Shown piece by piece: positions 18,284 through 26,766 of a stretch of DNA of 46,866 bases. Numbering within the stretch: the first letter of the stretch is position 1; the number at the start of each line of letters is the position of its first letter. The translations under genes were made by a program, and so were the position numbers. The notes under the pieces are model-generated. The model was not told where the DNA came from and did not search any database. It was given only the letters and a program-made list of their open reading frames with translations. Source of the stretch: Woeseiaceae bacterium (lineage in GTDB: Bacteria; Pseudomonadota; Gammaproteobacteria; Steroidobacterales; Woeseiaceae); assembly GCA_013001045.1 (NCBI GenBank), contig JABDNG010000063.1:1-46866 (forward strand). Reading direction: 5' to 3'.

Positions 18284-19191
18284 GCCAGAGAGAAATAAAG
18301 ATTGTCGAGGTGGGTCCCAGAGACGGGTTGCAAAGCGAACCCGAGATTCTTCCGACGACAAGCAAGGTCACGTTCATCGAGAAAGCGATTGATGCTGGCG
18401 TTCGCCGGCTCGAGGTCGCGAGTTTCGTGCACCCGAAACGCGTGCCGCAGATGGCGGATGCCGAAGCGCTGATCGAGAAGTTACCGCGGCGTGATGACGT
18501 CTCTTACATCGGCCTCGTCATGAACGCGCGCGGGCTCGAGCGCGCAATGACGACATCGGTTCACGAGATCGGCATGGTCGTCGTCGCGAGCGATACCTAC
18601 AACCGCAAGAACCAGGGTTGTTCAACGAGTGAGTCGGTAGCCGCGTGGCAGGACATCAGCGGCAAAGCAAAAGCGGCCGGTCTGCGCGCCAACGTCATGA
18701 TCTCCTCGGCGTTCGGCTGTCCCTACGAAGGGGCGATCGGGGTCGAGCGGGTTGTCGAGTTGGCCAAGCAAGTTATCGAGGCGGGCCCTGCCGAACTCGG
18801 CATCGCGGACAGCATTGGCGTTGCGGTGCCCGACCAGGTGACCGAACTGTTGGGCCGCGTCAAGGAAGTCATCGGCGATCTGCCGCTGCGTTGCCATTTC
18901 CACAATACGCGCAACACGGGTCTTGCCAACGCGCAGGCCGCGGTCGCCGCGGGGGTCACTTTTCTCGATGCCAGCATCGGCGGCATCGGCGGCTGCCCGT
19001 TCGCGCCCGCGGCAACTGGCAATATTCCGACCGATGACCTGTTGTACATGCTCGATCGCTCGGGTATCAGGACTGGCGTGTCGCTGGAGAAGATCATTGA
19101 GATCAGCAGCTGGCTCGAGTCGGAGCTTGGTCGTGGCGTACCGGCGATGTTGCCGAAGGCCGGCGGGTTCCCGACCGGTCAGGCAGCCTGA
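18280..19191 (+). CDS. Hydroxymethylglutaryl-CoA lyase-like enzyme
   Basis: TIM-barrel lyase of the DRE-metallolyase superfamily, 303 residues. It has V-G-P-R14-D15-G-L-Q (catalytic Arg and metal Asp), metal-binding H-F-H-N-T-R near residue 207, and G-G-I-G-G-C-P-F-A-P with the loop Cys of HMG-CoA lyases. It cleaves a 3-hydroxy-acyl-CoA, classically HMG-CoA to acetyl-CoA and acetoacetate. The H-x-H-N-T-R version (instead of H-x-H-D-T) is a common proteobacterial subgroup found beside CoA-transferases, so the true substrate may be a related hydroxyacyl-CoA made by the CoA-transferase at the start of the cluster. Translationally coupled to the upstream amidase. Confidence 0.88.
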   Translation: MSQREIKIVEVGPRDGLQSEPEILPTTSKVTFIEKAIDAGVRRLEVASFVHPKRVPQMADAEALIEKLPRRDDVSYIGLVMNARGLERAMTTSVHEIGMVVVASDTYNRKNQGCSTSESVAAWQDISGKAKAAGLRANVMISSAFGCPYEGAIGVERVVELAKQVIEAGPAELGIADSIGVAVPDQVTELLGRVKEVIGDLPLRCHFHNTRNTGLANAQAAVAAGVTFLDASIGGIGGCPFAPAATGNIPTDDLLYMLDRSGIRTGVSLEKIIEISSWLESELGRGVPAMLPKAGGFPTGQAA

Positions 19192-19211
19192 GCCGGGCGG
19201 GGTGCCTTGCG

Positions 19212-19565
19212 TTGTCACCCTCGTCGATTCACCACGTAAATTTCGTCGTCCGCGACCTTCAAGAGGCCTGCGCCCGCTTCGAAAAGACGCTGGGGCTCGC
19301 ACCGTTTGAAATCGTTGATCATGCGCCACGCGGCGCGCACGTGGCGCGCAGCCGCATCGGCGAAAGCTGGCTGGTGCTGGTGGCGCCTTACGACCCGGAA
19401 TCGGTGCCGGGCCGCTACCTCGAGGAGCACGGCGAGGGGTTCTTCCTGCTGTCGCTGGCCGTCGACGACCCGGAAGGCACACGCCCGGGAATACTCGACT
19501 GGGAGGTGAGCGACGTCGGCAAGATGCACGGCGCGCTGTTCCAGTTTACAAAGTCCGCGAAATAA
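19212..19565 (+). CDS. Short VOC-superfamily protein
   Basis: A 117-residue protein starting S-S-I-H-H-V-N-F-V-V-R-D-L, the first beta-alpha-beta unit of glyoxalase/methylmalonyl-CoA epimerase (VOC) proteins. The start is TTG 19212, the only in-frame start I see after the previous gene. The first metal His is present; the second module is brief (F-F-L-L-S-L-A-V-D-D) and the protein ends soon after, some 20-30 residues short of a usual epimerase. It may be a CoA-ester epimerase serving the lyase just upstream, or an incomplete relic. Confidence 0.65.
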   Translation: MSPSSIHHVNFVVRDLQEACARFEKTLGLAPFEIVDHAPRGAHVARSRIGESWLVLVAPYDPESVPGRYLEEHGEGFFLLSLAVDDPEGTRPGILDWEVSDVGKMHGALFQFTKSAK

Positions 19566-19680
19566 GGGGTTTTGGCGCCTTGCTGCCGTGGTTGCCGGGA
19601 ATGCCCGCAGGCGTCGACCCTCTGGCCATCACGTTTCCTGTCCATTCTGAAATTTGTTACAGCTGCATCCAGTTCGCGAC

Positions 19681-19700
19681 GCCTCGCAACTGAGCGAGGC
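19681..19700. repeat. Perfect hairpin upstream of oadG
   Basis: GCCTCGC (19681-19687) and GCGAGGC (19694-19700) form a 7-bp stem with a 6-base loop. No T-run follows, so it is not a classic terminator. It lies just before the oad promoter region and could mark the end of the preceding operon or bind a regulator. Confidence 0.4.
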
Positions 19701-19722
19701 TATGTTAAGCGGTTCGTTTCAG

Positions 19723-19728
19723 TATAAT
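19723..19728 (+). promoter_or_regulatory. -10 box candidate for oadGAB
   Basis: A consensus TATAAT, 31 bases before the oadG start. No good -35 hexamer is visible 16-18 bases upstream, so an activator may be needed. Confidence 0.35.
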
Positions 19729-19759
19729 CAACGCGTCGCGTCGATTCTCCGGAGCCACA

Positions 19760-19972
19760 GTGCAGCCAACTCTGCTTGATCAGGGATTCATGCTCATGCT
19801 CGTTGGCATGGGAACCGTTTTCGTTTTCTTGACGATCCTGGTTGCTGCGATGTCTCTCATGGCGATGATCGTAAAGCGTGTCATGCCGACGGCGGCAGAA
19901 TCCGGCGCAAGTGACGAAGAAATAGCGGTCATTACCGCGGCGATCGTGAAGCATCGAACAAGAAACTCCTAA
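19760..19972 (+). CDS. oadG: Oxaloacetate decarboxylase gamma subunit
   Basis: Small single-span membrane protein of 70 residues that anchors the alpha subunit to the beta subunit in the sodium-pumping decarboxylase. GTG start with GGAG 5 bases upstream. It has one N-terminal helix ([16 protein letters not shown]) and a polar C-terminal tail; the [10 protein letters not shown] segment is typical of OadG proteins. Identity is supported by the two following genes, with 19 bases to oadA. Confidence 0.85.
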   Translation: MQPTLLDQGFMLMLVGMGTVFVFLTILVAAMSLMAMIVKRVMPTAAESGASDEEIAVITAAIVKHRTRNS

Positions 19973-19991
19973 CCCGGCGAACGACAATCTA

Positions 19992-21761
19992 ATGAGTAAG
20001 CAAAATCCTCTCGGCATTACCGAACTTGCTTTGCGCGATGCGCATCAAAGCCTTCTGGCAACCCGCATGCGAATCGACGACATGTTGCCGATCGCCGGCA
20101 AACTCGATCAGGTGGGCTTCTGGTCGATCGAATCCTGGGGCGGCGCGACGTTTGATGCGTGCATACGTTACCTCGGGGAAGACCCCTGGGAGCGCATCCG
20201 CCGGCTGAAAGCCGCCATGCCGAATACGCCGCAGCAGATGCTGTTTCGCGGTCAGAACATCCTCGGTTATCGGCACTACGCCGACGATCTCGTGGAGAAG
20301 TTTGTCGAGCGCTGCGCGGTCAACGGTGTCGATGTATTTCGTATTTTCGACGCGCTGAACGATCTCAGAAACCTCGAAACAGCCATCAAAGCGACGCTGG
20401 CCGTTGGCAAACACGCGCAAGGCACGATGTCGTACACCGTGAGCGAGGTTCACACGGTCGATCTGTGGGTCGATATGGGACGGCGTATCGAGGACATGGG
20501 CGCGCACTCGATCTGCATCAAGGATATGGCCGGATTATTGCGTCCCTATGTCGCATTCGAACTTGTCAGTCGCCTGAAAGAGGCCGTGGATATCCCGATT
20601 CATATGCAGTGCCATGCGACGACGGGGCTGTCTACGGCCGCTTGTGTAAAAGCGGCCGAAGCCGGTATCGATAATATCGACACCGCCACATCGTCGATGA
20701 GTATGACCTACGGGCACTCGCCCACCGAAACGCTGGTCGCGATCCTGCAAGGGACGCAGAGAGACACGGGTCTGGACCTGGTGCTGCTCGAAGAAATTGC
20801 CGCGTATTTTCGCGAGGTTCGCAAGAAGTACGCGAAATTCGAAGGCGCGCTCAAGGGTGTCGATGCCCGGATCCTGATCGCCCAGGTGCCAGGCGGCATG
20901 TTGACGAATCTCGAAAGCCAGCTGCGGGAGCAAAACGCGAGTGACAAGCTCGACGACGTTCTCGAGGAAATCCCTCGCGTGCGCAAGGATCTGGGCATGC
21001 TGCCGCTGGTTACGCCGACGTCACAAATTGTCGGCACCCAGGCGGTCATTAATGTCATGTCGGGCGCACGCTACGCGAATATCACGAAAGAGACCGCCGG
21101 TCTCCTGAAAGGCGAATACGGAGCGACGCCGGTTCCTGTCAATGCCGAGTTACAAAGGCAGGTTCTCGATGGGGCCGAGCCGATAACTTGCAGGCCGGCC
21201 GATTTACTTGAGCCCGAACTCGACCAGCAGACCGACGAGTTAATGCGTCTGGCAAAGGAAAGGGGCATTCGCCTGGCGGATGCGGTGGTTGATGACGTGT
21301 TGACGTATGCGCTGTTTCCACAGATCGGTACCAAGTTTCTCGAGAATCGCGACAATCCGGGTGCGTTTGAGCCGGTTCCCTGTGCCGAGACGGACGCACC
21401 GCCCGTGCAGGCGGCAGCAGCCCCCGCGGGGTCCGGTGTTTATGCGGTTCGTGTTAATGGCAAGGAATTCACGGTCGAAGTCGCGGAGAGCGGCCAACTG
21501 GCCAATGTGAGCGCAGCCGCGGCCCCGGTCGCTGCGCCGACGGCGTCGGGTGACGCCGTCAACGCGGTCCTTGCGGGCAATATCTTCAAAGTGCATGTCG
21601 CTCCCGGTGCAGCCGTGAACAAGGGAGACCCGCTGCTCATCGTCGAAGCGATGAAGATGGAAACGGCTGTCGTCGCGCCGCGCTCCGGCACCGTGACCGA
21701 TGTCTTCGTGCGCGAAGGCGATACGGTTGGTGTTGGTGATGCACTCGTCGCGATTGGCTAG
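19992..21761 (+). CDS. oadA: Oxaloacetate decarboxylase alpha subunit (biotin protein)
   Basis: Cytosolic carboxyltransferase subunit, 589 residues, that moves CO2 from oxaloacetate to its own biotin. The TIM-barrel domain starts with L-R-D-A-H-Q-S and contains the metal pair [10 protein letters not shown] conserved carboxylase domain follows, then an Ala/Pro linker (about 495-520) and a C-terminal biotinyl domain with E-A-M-K555-M. The Lys is the biotin site. Length and domain order match Klebsiella OadA (595). It works with OadB and OadG; the alternative of a pyruvate carboxylase B subunit is unlikely because both membrane partners are adjacent. Confidence 0.95.
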   Translation: MSKQNPLGITELALRDAHQSLLATRMRIDDMLPIAGKLDQVGFWSIESWGGATFDACIRYLGEDPWERIRRLKAAMPNTPQQMLFRGQNILGYRHYADDLVEKFVERCAVNGVDVFRIFDALNDLRNLETAIKATLAVGKHAQGTMSYTVSEVHTVDLWVDMGRRIEDMGAHSICIKDMAGLLRPYVAFELVSRLKEAVDIPIHMQCHATTGLSTAACVKAAEAGIDNIDTATSSMSMTYGHSPTETLVAILQGTQRDTGLDLVLLEEIAAYFREVRKKYAKFEGALKGVDARILIAQVPGGMLTNLESQLREQNASDKLDDVLEEIPRVRKDLGMLPLVTPTSQIVGTQAVINVMSGARYANITKETAGLLKGEYGATPVPVNAELQRQVLDGAEPITCRPADLLEPELDQQTDELMRLAKERGIRLADAVVDDVLTYALFPQIGTKFLENRDNPGAFEPVPCAETDAPPVQAAAAPAGSGVYAVRVNGKEFTVEVAESGQLANVSAAAAPVAAPTASGDAVNAVLAGNIFKVHVAPGAAVNKGDPLLIVEAMKMETAVVAPRSGTVTDVFVREGDTVGVGDALVAIG

Positions 21762-21775
21762 TGGCAGGCTGATCG

Positions 21776-22906
21776 GTGGAACTCATTGAGCAAATCTGGA
21801 CCGGCTCGGGTATTTACCAGATCGAGTTCGGGCAAGTCATCATGCTCGGTGTCTGTTTGCTGCTCCTTTACCTGGGCATCGTTCGAAAATTCGAGCCGTT
21901 GTTGCTCGTTACCATCGGATTCGGCGGGCTGCTCAGCAACATTCCAGGCGTAGAGATCGCAACGGGCGACGGTTTGCTGCATTTGTCCTATGTGGTTGGA
22001 ATCGAAACCGGCGCGTTTCCCTTGATCATTTTTATGGGCGTCGGGGCGCTGACCGATTTCGGCCCGTTGCTCGCGAATCCGAGGACCCTGTTTCTCGGGG
22101 CCGCCGCACAGTTCGGAATATTCGCAACGCTGCTGGGTGCACTCGGTCTCACGCAACTGGGCTGGATGGACTTTTCCCTGCGAGAGGCGGCCGCGATTGG
22201 CATCATTGGCGGTGCCGACGGACCAACTGCGATTTACGTGGCCGGGCAACTCGCCCCGAACCTGCTGGGACCCATTGCCGTCGCCGCGTATTCCTACATG
22301 GCGCTCGTGCCGCTGATCCAACCGCCTATCATGAAGTTGCTCACGACGGAATCGGAGCGCCAGATCGAAATGGTGCAATTGCGCGAAGTGTCCCGAGCGG
22401 AGCGCATCATTTTCCCGTTGCTGCTGCTATTGCTTGTCGGGCTTCTCTTGCCCACGGCGGCACCGCTGTTGGGAATGCTGGCCTTTGGCAACCTGATGCG
22501 TGAGTGCGGCGTTGTCGAACGCCTTTCCAATACGACGCAGAACGCACTCATCAATATTGTGACGATTTTTCTCGGCCTCGCCGTTGGATCCAAGCTTGGT
22601 GCGGAGCAGTTCCTGGCGGCAAGCACGCTCGGGATCCTGGTGCTCGGCATGGTCGCGTTCGCGATCGGCACTGCCAGCGGGGTGCTGATGGGCAAGGCAC
22701 TCAACAAGATTTCGTCGCAGCCTATTAATCCGCTGATCGGCGCGGCGGGCGTGTCGGCCGTTCCTATGGCGTCGCGCGTCGCTAATAGGGTCGGGCTTGA
22801 AGCCAATCCGCATAATATTCTGTTGATGCATGCAATGGGCCCGAACGTCGCAGGCGTTATCGGCTCGGCCGTCGCCGCCGGCATCATGATAATGTTCGCT
22901 TCGTGA
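21776..22906 (+). CDS. oadB: Oxaloacetate decarboxylase beta subunit, Na+ pump
   Basis: Integral membrane subunit of 376 residues that decarboxylates carboxybiotin and exports Na+. GTG start at 21776. The catalytic region [13 protein letters not shown] carries the Asp essential for sodium translocation in Klebsiella Oad[15 protein letters not shown] is another family mark, and the C-terminal half repeats the fold ([12 protein letters not shown]). It is shorter than the Klebsiella protein (about 430) but normal for the compact OadB/GcdB group. It completes oadGAB and points to a sodium-based energy economy, fitting a marine habitat. Confidence 0.94.
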   Translation: MELIEQIWTGSGIYQIEFGQVIMLGVCLLLLYLGIVRKFEPLLLVTIGFGGLLSNIPGVEIATGDGLLHLSYVVGIETGAFPLIIFMGVGALTDFGPLLANPRTLFLGAAAQFGIFATLLGALGLTQLGWMDFSLREAAAIGIIGGADGPTAIYVAGQLAPNLLGPIAVAAYSYMALVPLIQPPIMKLLTTESERQIEMVQLREVSRAERIIFPLLLLLLVGLLLPTAAPLLGMLAFGNLMRECGVVERLSNTTQNALINIVTIFLGLAVGSKLGAEQFLAASTLGILVLGMVAFAIGTASGVLMGKALNKISSQPINPLIGAAGVSAVPMASRVANRVGLEANPHNILLMHAMGPNVAGVIGSAVAAGIMIMFAS

Positions 22907-22952
22907 ACGAAGACCCGCGAGGCAGCGGGCGGCCATTAGTCTGGATGTGAAG

Positions 22953-23804
22953 ATGATGTCTTTATCAATAGTCATTCCCGCGAAAAACGAATCGGCCTCG
23001 ATTGAGCGTATTGTCACGGCGGCGAAGGAAGCATGGCCGGAAGCCGAGATTATCGTCGTTGATGACGGCTCGAAAGACACAACCGCCGAGCTTTCGCGCT
23101 CAGCGGGCGCCAGGCTGGTGCAGCACCCGGAGAGTCTTGGCAACGGCGCGGCGATAAAATCCGGCGCCAGGATTGCACAAGGTGACATCATCGCGTTCAT
23201 GGATGGCGACGGCCAGCACGATGCGAAAGAGCTGCAGCCGTTGCTGGAGCAACTCGAGAACGGCTACGACATGGCAATCGGCGCGCGCGACACCGGGTCG
23301 CACGCCAATGTCGGGCGATTGTTTGCCAACGGGCTGTATAACGCTGTCGCGTCAGTGCTCAGCGGCCGCAAAATCCCGGATCTTACATCCGGTTTTCGCG
23401 TGGTTCGTGCAGACAAGTTCAAGCAGTTCCTGTACCTGCTGCCAAACGGGTTCTCTTATCCCACGACGATCACCATGGCGTTCCTGCGCAACGGTTACCC
23501 GATCACCTTCGAGCCGATCACTGCGTCCCGGCGGGTAGGCAAAAGTCATATTCGTCCGTTGCGGGATGGAACGCGGTTTCTGGCGATCATCTTCAAGATC
23601 GCAACCTTGTATTCACCGCTAAAGATATTTCTGCCGATTGCTGTGGCGTTCTTTTTCGCTGGCGCGGGTTGGTACGCATATACGTTTGCGACACTAGGGC
23701 GCTTCACCAACATGAGCTTGCTGCTGTTCAGCGCTTCGGTCATTATCTTCCTCATTGGCCTGATCTCCGAGCAAATAACGGCGTTGACTTACAGCAAGTC
23801 CTGA
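22953..23804 (+). CDS. Family 2 glycosyltransferase, polyprenyl-phosphate type
   Basis: GT-A glycosyltransferase resembling dolichyl/polyprenyl-phosphate sugar transferases. ATG 22953 follows GGATGTGAAG; GTG 22947 and ATG 22956 are alternatives. Motifs are I-V-I-P-A-K-N-E, V-V-D-D-G-S-K-D (nucleotide and metal) and D-G-D-G-Q-H-D (DxD-like). S-G-F-R-V-V and a Y-P-T-T-I-T-M segment complete the catalytic domain. Two C-terminal membrane helices (about 218-240 and 250-272) anchor it. It probably moves a sugar from a nucleotide donor to a lipid phosphate. One base separates it from the epimerase-like gene. Confidence 0.88.
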   Translation: MMSLSIVIPAKNESASIERIVTAAKEAWPEAEIIVVDDGSKDTTAELSRSAGARLVQHPESLGNGAAIKSGARIAQGDIIAFMDGDGQHDAKELQPLLEQLENGYDMAIGARDTGSHANVGRLFANGLYNAVASVLSGRKIPDLTSGFRVVRADKFKQFLYLLPNGFSYPTTITMAFLRNGYPITFEPITASRRVGKSHIRPLRDGTRFLAIIFKIATLYSPLKIFLPIAVAFFFAGAGWYAYTFATLGRFTNMSLLLFSASVIIFLIGLISEQITALTYSKS

Positions 23805-23805
23805 C

Positions 23806-24432
23806 ATGCGGCAGTGCATCTTTGTTGTCGGGACGCGCCCAGAACTCGTCAGCATTGCGCCCGTCTTGCAAGCCGCGGCGCAGTCGGGCCTGCGCCATAC
23901 GGTATGGTTCACCGGCGAGAATCGCGATCCCATCGATGATGTTGTTCGCGACTTCGCTCTCAAGTCGATATTTGTCTTGCCGAAAGACCCGGTTGAGCGA
24001 TCCGGCATTGGCAAACGACTGCGATGGTTGCCATCGACCCTGTGGTTTTCATCGACCCTATGGTTTCCATCGACAATATATCGTTGCTTTCATTACATCA
24101 ACGGCGTGAAATTATGGACCAGCAAGCGGCCGCTCGTTATCGTGCATGGCGATACGCTGTCGACCCTGCTCGGCGCCGTCGCCGGTCATTGGGCTGGTGG
24201 GGACATAGTGAACCTGGAGAGTGGATCAAGTTCCGGGCAGCGGGTCGGTCCATTTCCGCAGGCAGTTTGGCGACGAATGATCCACAAGAGGACACGCTAC
24301 GCGTTCTGTCCTGATGAAGCGGCAGCAGCGCGCATGCGACGTTACCCCGGTTGCATCGTTGAAGTGGGCCCGTCTCCCGTTAACAGGTTGCTTCGCTGGG
24401 CCGGTGCTAACGAAAAAAACGCCAGCGCATGA
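23806..24432 (+). CDS. Truncated UDP-GlcNAc 2-epimerase-like protein
   Basis: 208 residues matching only the N-terminal Rossmann half of non-hydrolysing UDP-GlcNAc 2-epimerases (WecB/MnaA, about 370 residues). G-T-R-P-E and V-H-G-D-T-x-S-T are clear. The usual H-V-E-A-G-L-R is degraded to N-L-E-S-G-S-S, the P-F-P-E-E is P-F-P-Q-A, and the whole C-terminal domain with the catalytic His is absent. The frame ends cleanly before the convergent peptidase. An 18-bp tandem repeat adds L-W-F-S-S-T-L-W-F-P-S-T near residue 78. Probably not an active epimerase: either a decayed gene or a reduced protein working with the adjacent glycosyltransferase. Confidence 0.7.
   Translation: MRQCIFVVGTRPELVSIAPVLQAAAQSGLRHTVWFTGENRDPIDDVVRDFALKSIFVLPKDPVERSGIGKRLRWLPSTLWFSSTLWFPSTIYRCFHYINGVKLWTSKRPLVIVHGDTLSTLLGAVAGHWAGGDIVNLESGSSSGQRVGPFPQAVWRRMIHKRTRYAFCPDEAAAARMRRYPGCIVEVGPSPVNRLLRWAGANEKNASA
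24031..24074 (+). repeat. 18-bp tandem repeat inside the epimerase-like gene
   Basis: Copies at 24031-24048 and 24049-24066 differ at two positions, and a partial third copy (CCATCGAC) follows at 24067-24074. The unit length is a multiple of three, so the frame is kept. It looks like a slippage duplication. Confidence 0.75.
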
Positions 24433-24438
24433 CGCGCA

Positions 24439-25845
24439 CTAGCGGTTGTAATGATCCTCGAGAACCTGCGCGACGCAGCTGGTCAGTCGTTTGCCGGTCT
24501 CGATGTGCAGAAACTCGTTCGGTCCATGCGCATTCGATTTCGGGCCCAGCAGTCCGGTGATCAGGAATTGTGCTTTGGGAAAACGCTCGCCGAGCATGCC
24601 CATGAACGGAATCGTCCCGCCCGTACCCATGTACATCGATGGCTTGCCGAAGAACGCATTCGACGCCTTGTGCATCGAAGCTTCGAGCCAGTCGGCGACC
24701 GCCGGCGCATTCCAGCCGGCCATGGTGGACTCGACTTCGAACGAGACTTTTGCCAGCGGCGGCGTGTTGGCTTCGAGCGCTTTTTTCACTGCGTCGGCTG
24801 CCTCGTCTGCGTCACAGGTTGGCGGTAAACGAAACGACAGCTTCAATGTCGTAAACGGCAGCAGCACGTTGCCGGCATCGATCAGCGCCGGCATACCCTC
24901 GGCGCCAGTGACTGCGAGTGTCGGTCGCCAGGTGTTGTTGAGCAGCAGTTCCGTGTGAGACTCTGCCGGCGACGGGTTTTCGACGGCCCACGGAAATTTC
25001 TTGTAGACCGAATCCTGCAAGGTTTCGGCGGCGAGCCGCGCCTGCTCCAGGCGTTGCTCGGGAATTTCGACGTGTAGTCCTTCGACAAGTATCTGACCGT
25101 TCGATTCATCCTCGATACGGCTAATGAGTTGCCGCGCCGTTCTAAAGCTCGAGGGTACGACTCCGCTGGCGGTGCCGGAATGGACACCTTCCGTTAATAC
25201 ATCGGTTCGTAAAGTGCCGGTCAGGTTGCCGCGTAACGATGTCGTACACCAGAGCTGATCGTAATTACCGCACTCGGCATCGAGGCAGACAACCAGGTCC
25301 GGCGAGCCGATACGATCTTCCAGCAGATCGATGTAATAGGGCAGGTCGAAGCTGCCACTTTCTTCGCACCCTTCGATAATGACAATGCAATGCGCGTGCG
25401 CGATGCCTTGTTCCTGCAAGGCACGAATCGCGGTCAGCGAACCGAATGTCGCGTAGCCGTCGTCAGCGCCGCCGCGCCCGTACAATTTGCCGTCCTTGAT
25501 AATAGGCGTCCAGGGGTCGAGATCGTCATCCCAGCCGCTGAACTCTGGCTGCTTGTCGTAATGCCCGTACAACAGCACGACGTCATCAGATTGCCCTGGA
25601 ATATCGATAAACAAGACGGGCGTGCGGCCTTCGATGCGCACAACCTCGACATGCATATCCTTGATGGGTTGCTTCCTGCTCCATGCCTCGAGCATCGCAA
25701 CGGCCTTCTCCATGTGGCCATGCTTCTCCCAGTCGGGATCGAACGTAGGCGACTTATTCGGGATTTTGATGTACTCGGAAATCTCGGGAATGATCGAGTC
25801 GTCCCACATTTCGTTGACGAAATCGGCGGCTTTCCTGGCGTCCAT
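24439..25845 (-). CDS. M20-family dipeptidase (carnosinase/CNDP-like)
   Basis: Zinc dipeptidase of 468 residues. Metal and catalytic residues are readable: H95 and D97 in Y-G-H-Y-D-K-Q-P, D128 in R-G-G-A-D-D-G, E161-E162 in E-G-C-E-E-S-G-S, D189 in C-L-D-A-E, and a C-terminal His in S-N-A-H-G-P-N-E. Length and the Y-G-H-Y-D-x-Q-P form match the carnosinase/cytosolic dipeptidase branch. It has no signal peptide. It is the last gene of a four-gene minus-strand operon with an MBL hydrolase, mmsA and an omega-aminotransferase, which suggests that it releases beta-alanine from dipeptides such as carnosine; this substrate is inferred from context. Confidence 0.92.
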   Translation of the reverse strand: MDARKAADFVNEMWDDSIIPEISEYIKIPNKSPTFDPDWEKHGHMEKAVAMLEAWSRKQPIKDMHVEVVRIEGRTPVLFIDIPGQSDDVVLLYGHYDKQPEFSGWDDDLDPWTPIIKDGKLYGRGGADDGYATFGSLTAIRALQEQGIAHAHCIVIIEGCEESGSFDLPYYIDLLEDRIGSPDLVVCLDAECGNYDQLWCTTSLRGNLTGTLRTDVLTEGVHSGTASGVVPSSFRTARQLISRIEDESNGQILVEGLHVEIPEQRLEQARLAAETLQDSVYKKFPWAVENPSPAESHTELLLNNTWRPTLAVTGAEGMPALIDAGNVLLPFTTLKLSFRLPPTCDADEAADAVKKALEANTPPLAKVSFEVESTMAGWNAPAVADWLEASMHKASNAFFGKPSMYMGTGGTIPFMGMLGERFPKAQFLITGLLGPKSNAHGPNEFLHIETGKRLTSCVAQVLEDHYNR

Positions 25846-25853
25846 AGTGTTAT

Positions 25854-26720
25854 TCAGTCCGTGGTCAGTGATCGGATCAACGTGCGCGTCATGCGCTCCG
25901 TCGTAATGAAACCCCAGCTATGGGAATCGTACTTCGCCAAGGGGTTGGCTGTCAGCACTTCGTCCACGCTCTTGCCCTGTTCAATCAGCACTTTGACCAT
26001 CGCTCTCGCGTCGACCAACATGTCGATGTCGGCCTTCATTCCGGCTTTGTCGGTTAATGATCCGTGTCCGGGAATGATCTTCGTTTCATCGTCGGCCATC
26101 GACCAGATCTCTTGCTGCGCGGTAATGTAGCCATCGACTGAGCCACCGCTGTCGAGGTCAATGAAAGGGAAGATGCCGTGAAACAGGATATCCCCGGTGT
26201 GTATGACGTTGGCGGCCGGAAAATAAATTGCAGCGTCACCGTCGGTATGGGCCCTTGGCAGGTGTTTGACGCGCGCCTCGATATTGCCGAGGTGGAACGT
26301 CACGCCATTACCGAAAGTTACGACTGGCAGGCCTGCCGATCCGCCGGCGGCCGATGCGTCTTCCAGCAGACGTTTGCGGATGTTTTTGTGGGCAAAGACG
26401 ACCGTGCCGTTGTTCGCGAAGTGGGCATTGCCACCGGCATGGTCGCCATGAACGTGCGTATTGACCATGAAGTCGATTGCACCTCCTGCCGTCTCGGTAA
26501 CGTGCGCCAGAAGGTCTTCGGCAAGCGGCGGCAAGCCATCGTCAATCATTGCGATATGACCGTCCCCAACAAGCACGGCCATGTTGCCGCCACCGAAGCC
26601 GCCTTTGGCCTCGACCATGAAGATGCCGGGTTCGATTTCGGAGGAACTGAACGTGATCTCGGCGTCCTGGGCGATTGCCAGCGACGCCAAGAGTAAAGGC
26701 AGAACGGCGAGCTTTTTCAT
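25854..26720 (-). CDS. Exported metallo-beta-lactamase-fold hydrolase
   Basis: Secreted MBL-fold hydrolase of 288 residues. ATG 26720 is preferred over the GTG directly before it because GGAG lies 6 bases upstream. A signal peptide ends near S-L-A-I-A-Q. The metal motif is H89-V-H91-G-D93-H94-A-G-G, with P-R-A-H-T-D-G-D, H-T-G-D and P-G-H-G supplying further ligands. This form belongs to the broad subgroup that includes quinoprotein-relay and cyclase-like hydrolases, not to true beta-lactamases. It lies between mmsA (46 bases) and the M20 dipeptidase (8 bases). Its substrate cannot be told from sequence. Confidence 0.88.
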   Translation of the reverse strand: MKKLAVLPLLLASLAIAQDAEITFSSSEIEPGIFMVEAKGGFGGGNMAVLVGDGHIAMIDDGLPPLAEDLLAHVTETAGGAIDFMVNTHVHGDHAGGNAHFANNGTVVFAHKNIRKRLLEDASAAGGSAGLPVVTFGNGVTFHLGNIEARVKHLPRAHTDGDAAIYFPAANVIHTGDILFHGIFPFIDLDSGGSVDGYITAQQEIWSMADDETKIIPGHGSLTDKAGMKADIDMLVDARAMVKVLIEQGKSVDEVLTANPLAKYDSHSWGFITTERMTRTLIRSLTTD

Positions 26721-26766
26721 CACTGTCTCCGGAAAGTTCGGGACGGTGATTGTATCTCAGAAATCG

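Noticed and set aside
18622-19482. Minus-strand frame of 286 codons
   Set aside because: Antisense to the lyase and VOC genes; Arg/Ala-rich shadow.
22914-22929. CCCGC/GCGGG stem after oadB as a terminator
   Set aside because: Only 5 bp with no following T-run; the next gene is on the same strand and close.
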